From Amyelois transitella (taxonomy: Eukaryota; Arthropoda; Insecta; Lepidoptera; Pyralidae), in contig NC_083514.1 of the NCBI RefSeq assembly GCF_032362555.1, forward strand, positions 11,083,001 to 11,147,000: 64,000 nucleotides of DNA, written 5' to 3'. The notes beneath the pieces are model-generated. The model had not been told where the DNA came from, made no database searches, and saw only the letters and a list, made by a program, of their open reading frames with translations. Made by a program: the position numbers and the translations under genes. Positions within the stretch are counted from its first letter, which is position 1, and each line of letters opens with the position of its first letter. Below, piece by piece: positions 45,401 to 57,400 of the stretch.

Positions 45401-48400
45401 CAAGTCCCTGAGGATCGTCGAGTTCTTCACGTAGCGCGGGGCTCCGACGACTGCTCTGAGACTGAGGTTCTCCTGGGCTCTGAGTCTTCTTCTGTTGGTC
45501 TCAGAGCAGTAGGCGTACCACGCCGGGGCCGCGTACGTGAGGCGGGATGGCTCCAACGATGTTGTGTCGGAGGTTGTATAATGCTCCAATTCGCGAAATC
45601 TTTGCTTGCGCGATTTAGACTATTCGCTGTTTTTGAGTGATGGCGTCCATCCAAACCAATTCCTTTGATACAAAAAAATTAATTATTAATTATTAAATCA
45701 ATTTTTTTTTTATCAAAACAAAAATTCAGTAAAATAAAGCACCTCCATAATGTAAGCACGTTACGGTATCTACCAAACCTGAAGGTAAGTATTAAGAAAA
45801 CAAAGTGTGCTTCATTAAAGAATGTCATGAACTTTCCTTCACGACATTCACAAAACTTCACCGTTTTGTATGTAAACCATTGTCGCTTCACCGTCAGCTG
45901 CGTTGAGCGGAGTTAAACCAAAACAAATTATCAAAAACGTCCCAACTCGGGCACAGTGAGTGCTACACACTTGTCGGGACAAATGAGAAAAGTTCCCGTC
46001 GACGCCAAACAAAAAACAATCCTTATGCAAGTGTTAAATCGGTGTTGCCAGCTCTATGCTTCTGTACCATTTGGCGTTACAACATTTGTGTTTAAAATAT
46101 TTCTTAAATTAATTTATTTTTAATTATTTGACAAAACACCTTGATCAGAAAAATGCAGCATAAAAATCTTGTTTATTGCTGGTGCCTGGATCCTGACACT
46201 GATAAAGCAAAATTTTTAATTCCTCTATTAAATCGAATCTATGCAATAAAAAACTTGTTGCTGATAAAAGAATATAAAAAAAAAGAAATAAAAAATTGTG
46301 TTTTGGTTTACCATTGTTTTTAGGGCTTCCGTTGAAGGCAACACTGCCAAACACTCGAGTAACAATGTTTCCGGCACATCGGCAAAGCAAACGAACAAAC
46401 AGACGGATTGTAATTACAACCGCGTACATGCGAATCGCTCGTTAAGGTGACCATCGAGAAGATATATAAGTAATTAATTGATGTAATATTATTTATTGTC
46501 CTATTGTAATTTTTATTTCATATAATTCCTTTCGTAGGAATTATTTAAAATATAAGACAGTATGAAACAGAGAAACAAAGAGGTATTTTCATATAGTATA
46601 AGAAACAAATTCGGCGATACCTTTCATTAAAACTTCTATTAATTTTTTTTTCTGGTTTTCTATAGACTATAGACTAGTTATAGTTAGTAATAGACTAGTT
46701 CTTTATCTATTATAGTTTTTATGTAAGTATCTTTATTTTAATTATTTTATTTAATATTTTGTGTAGGTAAATATATTTATTTAGTTTGACCCTACATAAA
46801 GTTCTCTGTCAGACCCAATGGTTGACTGGTAGAAAATGCTTCTAGCATTAAGTGTACAAAATACACTATGAAGTACACGCTACGAAGTTTAAATAAATAA
46901 ATAAGACTTATAGAAAAAGTGTACCTTAAATTCGGTGAAACTTTTTATGAGTTTATAAGTTTATTTATATTCCATACCATCGGGCAAAAAACGTACACAT
47001 ATCACACGGTCCCGGTTGATTTATCCGAGTGAAGTTTCAAAGTTTATCTCCCACGAGAGACATAACCCGGCCGGATAACATGGATACGATATTTATGCCA
47101 CGCCCGTATATTGCCACTTTGAATATTATGAGCTAAACAGCTGATGTTGCAAAAATATTTGAGCACAATTTAACGAGCTAAGCGAAACTCGTTAGTACGT
47201 GGCGGAAATTTTGGTATTACGTAATTGCATTATCGGTATATTAATCTGAAATTTCAGGTTAGAATAATATGGATTACAAAATGCAATTTCTCCTCCCTTG
47301 TTCTTTTTATATAAATACATACATACATAAAATCACGCCTCTTTCCCGAAGGGGTAGGCAGGGACTACCTCTTTCCACTTGCCACGATCTCTGCATATTT
47401 CCTTCGCTACATCCACATAAAAGTGATAATAAAGTGTGAAAGATTTAGCTTTTATATAAAGTAGAATAATATTTTAACACATGGTAACCCTCGCGTTAAA
47501 CAAACGGAACGGCGGAACTCAAGGAAACGGAAACAATGCTAAATACACAATACAAGTTGAATTACTTCGCTCGAGCTGAGATTTTGCGCTTATGACATTT
47601 TATTCACTGCGCCCTATTAATTTTTGTTTTCAATACGAAAGGAAATTCAAATGCGAAAGCGCCCAATAAAAATGTCTTTAAACTTGTATTGCACTACCGA
47701 GGGGTCCAAATAACGCAATCTCTAGCAATATTGCAGTTTCCGCGCCAAATAGTGGATTTGTCGCCTTGCCGACACACGCGTGGCGTAGAGGCGCGACGCT
47801 TCAAATTCCCGAAACGCGATCTCTTTGATGGAAAATAAATCTGGGATTGATCATGAATTCGATTGGATTTATCCACTTTTAGGCATTGCATTTCTCTCTT
47901 ACACGGTCGGCGTTTCTAGCCCTAGTTAAATTTATACATCATTACAAGATATTTGAGAATGAAGAATTCATGTTTTATCCCAAATTCAAACTAAACCTAA
48001 TAAGAAAAATACAGTATTCGCCAATTTGTCAGTCAACTGAAATCTCAATAAACACGTCGATAGTGTTAAATTTAACGGTCCACGGATGACAGATTACGTA
48101 GATATAGTTGTGACAGTCAAGCCTGAAAAAGAACATTTACTCATGAATATGTTTTAACTCAAATAGTGATTACGCAAAAAAAACACCCTTCGTTATCTCT
48201 CTTTGAAATCACAGATTTATTTGCCTTGCAGTCGTCCTTTTAATTTTCAGATTGAATTACTGCAATCAGCATTAACGTCTCAATTTATGACTCTACAAGA
48301 ACGCGAAAAATCGCACTCATTAGCCAATTGGAAGCTATGTCACTTGAACAGCTGAAACCGTAGACATACTTTTGTCTGGATAAAACTGGAAAAGCTGGTC

Positions 48401-51400
48401 TGCCATAACTGCTTCACAGTAGAAGAGCATTCTGCCGTGCAGACGGAGCAGTAGCCCACTGGCTTTCAGTCGTTCGGTGACCACGGATCATTTTAACATG
48501 ATTCGAAATGTCCGAGATAAAATAAAGTTACACTATGTGCACGTTTAGTATTTTTTATAAATAGCTTGTCTTCCGTTACATAATTTTCTTTAAGTTATGT
48601 TTTCAATTTTATATTTGATAAGGTTTTTTAATTCACTATAAACGCTTCTATAAATCAACAACTTTTTTCTTCTTTAGAAGCATAAAATTGTAAAAACGAT
48701 TCGAGCTCTACAAAAATATTTGTCTGTGACAGCACCTATAATTTACGTTGGCTCAGTCGCTTTCAGGACTTTCAATGGTGAAATTAGAAGTTCCTGTAGT
48801 TATAGAAACAGCACTGAATTCACTGGCAAATGTGGTTAATTCAAAAGGCTGTATTTTGTACACCATGTAATGTCAATGTAAAATGTCTACAATTTGAATT
48901 AATTCCATATACGTTACTTCAATGCAGAGATAATTAGATAAAGATTGTGGTTCTAATTTATAACTTCAATGCATAATTTTAAAACAGATATAACTTATAA
49001 AACTTTGTCATAAATAAGCCATTTTAAAGACGGGATAATTTATGATACAAAGACTGACACAACTGTGTAAGAACCACCTCAACAAAATGATGAATATAAC
49101 TCCTCCAAAAACTTCACTCCGCAAAATTCCAAAGACATTTTTAAAATGATTGACGCGGCCTAATCGAGCAAACGCGAGCATATTTACCCCCAAATCCTCT
49201 TATCTAAACATTTTTTGAGCGGGTAATCATTCACGAGGAACTGGCAACACAATTTGTGTCGCGCGACGTCGCTCGACATGACGGATGACGCGCGGCCGCA
49301 GCGCGTTGACACGCAATTTGCATCTTCTCGATTAATAGTGGGCGCGCCACAGAGCCGCCATCTGACGGAGACGCCTTGTAATTAATCAAAAGTTTTTGCT
49401 CTCAAGTGCTATTTGGGTCACGGGAGTCAATGATGGCTTTAGAAATTTTAAAGTCCTTGATGTCTGTCCAAGCCTTGCCCTGTTTAGAATTCAAAACCGT
49501 TTGAAACATTTAAATCAATGTCTACCCGTCCTCTAGCTGAAATTGTACTAATGAATTACATGATAAAAAAAAAATATTTTCTGAAATCACAAGAAATAAT
49601 ATCAGAAGCAAAGAATTTGACAATAAAACGAAACAAAATAAAATATAGATACTATCAAACCAATAGAAACTATCTCGCCCCTGTCGCCGAGCCGAGAAAT
49701 TGCATTTCTACCATTAACGACCCTTCAAATCAGTGCTGCCGATATACGAGTATTTCTCCGAGAAAAACGAGAAAAACCGAGGCTGGTGTCAATTAGGCGC
49801 AAGCTGTAACGGACAGACGGACATCTTAATATTGTGTCTGAGGAAGGACCCGCCGTAATGAGAACCATCGGAAAGGTCTGACATGTGACTATGACTATAC
49901 GATAGCTTCAGCTTTCCATGAAGCTGCCTTTTGCCCATAAACATCTCCTTTTACTGATGAGATAATCTTGTCTAATCGTACAAATGTTAACATGACAGAA
50001 TGCTGCCTATTATATTTAGATAGGTAGGTTTAATTTCTAAAGCATTCTAAGACTAAGGGGGTAGCTGAAACATAATAATATGTATGTTTGTTTGTAACAG
50101 TTGTAATTATAATGTCAAATAAGAGTTACTTTTGTTTGAAGTGTTCGTTTGCTTGAATCTAATGTAACAATCAGTTCGTTCGTTCCACCTTTACGGCACA
50201 AATACATATATTATAGATATATTTATTTACGAGATATATTTGTTGTGCCGTGTGATCCCCGGCACGAATAGAAAAAATAATAGGACCACTCCATCTCTTT
50301 CCAATGGACAATGAAGAGGCGACTAAAGAGTAGGCTTATAAACTTGGGATTCTTCTTTTAGGCGATCGGCTAGCAACCTGTCACTATTTGAATTTCAATT
50401 CTGTCTTAAAGCCAAAAAGCTGAACGTGGCCTATCAGTCTTTACAAGACTGTTGGCTCTGTCTACCCCGCAAGGGATATAGACGTGATTATATGTATGTA
50501 TGATTTTATATATAAAGAATCCAATTCCAAAACCGAGTATTTCAGAAATCGCGATGAATTTCAATCCTGCGTAGTGCCTTGCCACGGCCGCCTATTCATC
50601 TCCCGCGTCTATCACGCTGACGCAGGATAATCGTGTTTTCGCCACACTTCGCCACAAGCCGCTTCAAGATTAATGACGTCACCGCCACGAGATCGCGACT
50701 GGATTTAAATAGTGATTAATTATGCATCAGCGGTGGCCCAGATAGGCCTTTAATCAAATTTGAAAAATAAACAGCAGCAAGCTGAAGGAATGCTTGGAAA
50801 ATCTCTGCGAAAGTAGGTAATTTAATTTTACTGCGACCTTATTAGTCCAGTTGAATCCTCATTGAAGTAAAACTTCTCACTGGTTCAAATCAAGAATGTA
50901 TATAAGTATATTTTTGTATTAATAGTGGTATTCAATTGAAGTTTCAATTTTAGGTACCTACTTCTTCTTTTATAAGTGTGAAACTTCTAATCTAATTAGG
51001 CATGCAAATATTCTATGCCACAATTTGATTTATTGAATTTGATGTTTTGAATTATGACAAGGTCTCCGCTCCACTTAACTCTTTTAAATGTGAGAAGAAC
51101 TTTCCATGCCTCGTTTAATCCCTACCTATACGTGCACTGTACCTATCTAATAATGTTATGAATACACGAAACTTAATTGTGACAGCTTCGGGGATATCCT
51201 AGTGCCTGACAGCAGTTTTGGTCTAGCAACCACGGCACTGTAAATCAATTAATTAGCAACCCTGGGCCGCCCAGGGCAGGCAGATCTTTTAATCCGTTTT
51301 GCAGGAGGCGAGGGATTCGCCCTGAGGCTGCATTTGTTATTCAATTTTGTGGGTTGGGTGCAGCCGAAGCGGTAGGAAACTAAAACATGTCGGGGCTTGT

Positions 51401-54400
51401 TGGTAGGAAATGAGGGGATAAGCGCTAGGTGCTATAGTAATGTTTGTTATTTTTTTTCTTGTCGTTTATTTTTATACTAGCTGTGCCCGCGGCTTTGTCC
51501 GCGTGGAATAGTTATTATGGGCATCATTGAAGCCCCCAAGGATGAATAATTTTCCCCTTTTTTTCACATTTTCCATTATTTCTTTGCTCCTTATTGTTGC
51601 AGCGTGATGTTATATAGCCTAAATCCTTCCTCGATAAATGGTCTATTCGACGCTTATTTTTGACGACGTTAATTTTTCAATTCGGACCAGTAGTTCCTGA
51701 GGTTAGCGCGTTCAAACAAACAAACAAACTCTTCAGCTTTATAATATTTGTATAGATATAAATTGGCCACCACCACCAAACTGCTTCCCTGTAATATACA
51801 CATATTAAATTAAACCTTGGTCTACATCGCTGCCTATTCAGCATATAGGTACCCACATTTATCAAGTTATCTGCATTTAATTGCTTGCTTGTTTGTTTCT
51901 ATACATTACGCAGACGCAACCGCAACACGGCTCTGATTGTCATTGATTTATCACCTGATAAGGTATATTGGCTAATCTGACTAACGTTTGGTCAACGCAG
52001 GTCGCTTGGCTTCTACTACGTTACTACCAACTTCTACGTTACTACTTCTTATACGCAAAATATCAGAAACTTATTAAAGTCAATCTTGATGGCCACATTG
52101 TAAAGGAACAGTGCTGAAAAACTTCTGGAACATTTGTTTTAACTATTAAAAGATATAAAGTAAAGTAGGTATATATATACTTCATATAATTATACTCAAA
52201 AATTACTGTTTAAAAATTGTCACAAGTCTTTAAACTTTAAGATGCCCGTGTCTTGTCTTGCATTAATAATTGTGTCTGTACTGAATTATTATAAATAGTT
52301 AAAAAAGAACCATAATTAGGTACAATTAAATGTACATAACTCCTTAGATCTTAGTATATACTAGCTGTGCCCGCGACTTCGTCCGCGTGGAATAGTTATT
52401 TTGGGCATCATATTTATTTTTGCAAACATCCTCCTCGGCTTTATCAATTATAGCTGCTAATTGTTATGCGACTTGGCGACGACTTGGCCCACATCATTAC
52501 CCGCGACGGAACGGAGACCGTATAGTGAGATGAGAGGCCTTTGCCCAGTAGTGGGATCTTACAGGCTGATACTTTACTTTACTTTAAAATAGTAATATCT
52601 TCTAAGATGTTCATTGAAATTAAGTGATATCAAAGACAGTTGTGTTTTCAATTAAATACTCATAATCAACAACAATCTTAAAAGAAAGACATAATCAGTT
52701 TAAAAGGTCAGGCGGTCACGCAAAGAACGCTGGTTCGCCGTATTAAATGTTTCGCTGAAAATTGCTTATAACGACTATATCTCAAAACCTATTCGTCTGA
52801 TTTATATACTGTAAATGGCAATTTTAGTCTACATGAAAAGCCGAAAGTATTAAACATATTTATTTGGATAAGGATTAATACTGAATTAAAGAAAATTGGT
52901 TTCAAAATAACTTATGTTTATAATGAAAAAATAATCTTAAAAAATGAACATAAAAGTGGTTATTGTAAGTAAACCTTAAGAGATAGATATATGCTCTCGC
53001 GGACTTTTTTGTGGCAAAAAATGAGTACTTCACATCTTTAGTACATTGTTTTACTATATCTTTGTTGGTTTGCGCAGCGTTCGCGTGGAAAGCTCGCAGA
53101 TGGCCGACTCATTCAACTTTCACCTGCATTATTGACGTTTCCCGTAGGAAATCCGAAAAATGTAGCCTATAGCCTTCCTCGATAAATAGACTATCTAACA
53201 GTGAAAGAATTATTCAAATCGGTTCAGTAGTTTCTGAGATTAGCGCGTTTAAACAAACAAACAAAACAAACTCTTCAGCTTTATAATATTAGTATAGATT
53301 TTGCTAAAGTATTTATTTTCCTTTGTATTTTTTTTTATTTTTTGCATATTCTTTTTACGGACAGTGATATAGGTACATCAGTTGACCCCAAAGCAAGTTT
53401 TCCATAAGCAGTCTTGAATTTAACGTTCTCGAAACTAAAATAGCTGTGAAATGTAATTTCCCAAACAACTTACGGCTTCAGACTGATAGTATCGACAAGT
53501 TTAATAAATTTAGTGCCATTAGTTTGCAACGCAGGCACAGAGAGCGTCACTTGCGAACTTCTAGTATAACTTACAAGTTGAGCACTCAGAGTTAAGTTTT
53601 TCCTTTCGCCAGGAATTCAGGCAAGCGCTTATTATTTTCCAAGGAGATTATCGGTTTTTCATTAGGAGATGCAAAATATCTCAGTGTTGTTTATCGTTCC
53701 GTGACTATCTTTGTAAGTGAAAAGTTAACATTTGTGGAACAAATTTTGCTATAACCGTTCGGCGAGAATGATTAAGTAAAAGTCGTATAACATCCGTTAT
53801 GTACTTTTCGACTTTTCTCTCGGATTAAGATACAAGTTTACGAAATTAGCTTACTCACTACATTAAATTTTTAACACTCAAAGGAGATTTTCAGATTATC
53901 CTGTATATTCCGGTTTTCATACTTATTTTTTTTATTATTTTTAGGTGCAAAAGTTTCCAAAACACAAAGCGTGGAGAGGTCTGCCGCATTCCTGGCTGTA
54001 CAGTAACGCCATCTGTCGGTACACAGCCTACACCAATACGTATGCCACACTTGCAACCGGATACGTTTCGTTTATTTATTCAATACGTTTATACTGGAAA
54101 GGTATGTACCTTAACATGTTATTTTAAAATAATTATCATTGCTTAATTTTATTTTCTAAGAACTACCTGTTTTTAAAAGCTAATTTATAATAAGAATTTA
54201 TCAAGAAAAAATATTGTAAAGCGACATCTGTGAACTGAGTCGTAAACTATTTATAAGATACTTCTTATTTGTTCCTTGAATCAACAGGTTACATCAGCTG
54301 TTAATTTTATCACTACTATGTATGAAATTACAGTGATATAGATATTATATTAAATTTGTTTCTATTTTTGTTGCTATTAAAAAAAATCCTTTTTTAAAGC

Positions 54401-57400
54401 TTCTGCTTCAAGATTCCGGGGTTTTTGAAATGATGACCCTAGCGGCAGATTTGGGCGTGGAAGACTTACGAGCTGCTTGCGAAGACCATGTTACTTCCAC
54501 TCTCAGTGTTGAGAGTGCCTGTACACTATTAGCAGCAGCCATGGAGATACAAGATCGACCAGGTAAAATAAGCATCTTTCAAAACTTATATGGGTTTGAA
54601 AATAGTCACTGCTAATTTTAGACACATTGACAGGTGCGATGGTGGTGTAATGGTCAGCATAGTTGCCTTCCAAGCAGTTGATCCGGGTTCGATTCCCGGC
54701 CATCGCACACTTTTTGGAAGTTAATAAAACAGGTCTACGAAAACCCAGTAATATTTTTATAATAAAAGTTAGTATATTTCACTTATTTTTTGCAACCAAA
54801 ATTATTTAAGATTAACATTTACAAATTTTACCATTATTAGATAAATAAAATACTATTTAGTGTCCCGATTCTCTTATCTAACTTTAGCGAGATTACAGTA
54901 CTCGTATGACTAGATTTTCATTGTAAAAAAAAATATTCCTTATGGGATAGGCAGAGGCAACAGTGTCGGTCGAATAGGCTCGAAAGCCACGTTCCGCTGG
55001 TATTCTGGAACAACATTTGATTGCACATATGAATGTGGTATATACACTATAAATTCCCTTAGTTGCCTTTGACGACAGAGATGAAAAAAAATGGAGTGGT
55101 TTTATTCTATTATTGCCGGAACTACACTGCACTGACATAAGTACATTGATACTGGGCTCGTTATAAAGCACTAGCTGTTCCCGCGAATTCGTCCGCGTGT
55201 AATAGTTATTTTGGGCATTATTCAAGCCCTCAACGATGAATAATTTTCCCCGTTTTTTTTTCACATTTTCCATTATTTCTTCGCTCCTTATAGTTGCAGC
55301 GTGATGTTATATAGCCTTAAGCCCTTCAGCTTTATAATATTATTATAGATTAGTGTCAATCACGTCAATCCAATATCAATCTTCATTCTTGTACTCAAAA
55401 CCCAAGTATCTAGACCCGAAACTAAAAAATATTACTGGCGGCAGCCGCCATATTGTTTGTCTTTGACATTTCTAAGCGTTCTTTCGTGTTGAAAGCTAAG
55501 CCGGCTTTGGCGGGCTCGATTTTTTCAATTTTTAGCTAAATTGTGCTAAATAATTAAATAAAAATGGCATACAAAGGTCCACCGAAAGTCCAGAAGGTGA
55601 TGGTGCAACCCATCAACCTTATCTTCAGGTATCTACAGAATAGAAGCCGTGTACAAATTTGGTTGTACGAAAACGTGAACTTGAGGATTGAGGGACACAT
55701 TGTTGGCTTTGATGAATACATGAACATTGTTTTGGATGACGCCGAAGAAGTACACATGAAGACAAAGAACAGGAAGCAAATTGGGAGAATTATGATGAAA
55801 GGGGACAATATAACGCTAATTCAAAACGTAAATCCAAACGCAACGGTGTGATGTGATGGTGTTAGGTTATAAAAATTAAGTTTGAGTGTCATTTTCCATT
55901 CCTAAATAATAAGTGTATAACAAGACTACTTAGAAACCGGTCATGTGAAATACATCAAAGTTTCTTAAAAAAAATGGCTTTTATTTATTCCACATATTAT
56001 CTTAAGACAAAACAAAACGGGTCAAGAAAGTATGGTGATATTTATTTTGCAACATTATTTGAAAATATTTTTCTCTATTTCTGTATTGTATTAAATAAAC
56101 AGATGGATAAAACCAAATTTATTAAAAATTTTATGTTGTCAACTTTATAAACCTAAAAGTCATCCTCACCAGCCAATCTTTAGTTATAACTAGGGCTATA
56201 ACATTGAGTCTGAAAGACTAAACATACTTTGGCAAGTAGGTAGCTGCTTGAAATTATTCTTGAACCTACAATAACAAGTCATATTGCTCTTCATACTACT
56301 TAATTTGTTAGTCAATTTAATTGAACAAATTTTACACCTACATAATTATCATATAAATTTAACAGGGAAATGTTGTCTACATTTCTGTTTTTAATTGTCA
56401 TGGACACATGACCTGTGTTCATGACAATTAAAAACAGAAATTTTGTAGTCGTGTTTGTGCAATGGATCATTAAAAAGGTAAAAACATGGTCTTTCTTATT
56501 ATAGACAATTCTTTTAATAAATATACAACAACTTATTTTTGTCCATTTTCGAACACAGGTGGCAAAAGTGCGTCTTCATTCATGGAGCGCTGCATCACGT
56601 TTATTGGGGACAACGCAGCCGACTGCGTCAAGACTAATGCATTCCTCAACCTGCCAAAGGAGGCTCTCATCAAACTCATTTCCTCCGATTTTGTAAGTAC
56701 CTGCAGAAATTTGCCCACAATATTACTAAAAGAATTTCTCAAATGCTTGAGAAGTGCCGATTATTATTAGTTTCTATAAATAAAAATATATACAGGACAA
56801 ATTACACATATTGAGTTAGCCTGGAAGTAAGTTCGAGACTTGTGTTATGAGATACTAACCCAACGATACTATATTTTATAATAAATAGTTTTTTTTCATC
56901 ATGCCCTGGCCGGGATTTGAACCTGGGATCTCTGGTGTCACAGACAAATGTACTACTGCTGCACCACAGAGGCCGTCGTTCTATGGACTAATTGTTCGCC
57001 GCAAACTTAGATCTCACAAACACACACAATTTATTTCTACAAATTTATGGATATCTCAAAAACTACTTAACCAATTTTATTTCCTGAACTGAAAAATTAT
57101 ATTAACAGATACTACATATCTATTAAATTTCATCTAAATCAGATCAGCAATTTATGAGTTATCGTGTTACAAACATACATACAATATAAAAAATCGCAGC
57201 TGTGCCTAGAAGAGGAGGAGGTGTGGCGCTGCGCGCTGGCGTGGGCCAAGCAGCGCGCCGGCGTGACGCAGCCCACGCCGCACTGGACCGAGGAGGAGCG
57301 CGCCCGCGTGTGCCTGCACCTCGCGCCGCTCATGCAGCACGTCCGATTGCTGCTCATCGGTAACTAAATCAATATTTAAAAAAAATAGGCCTTTGCAGGT

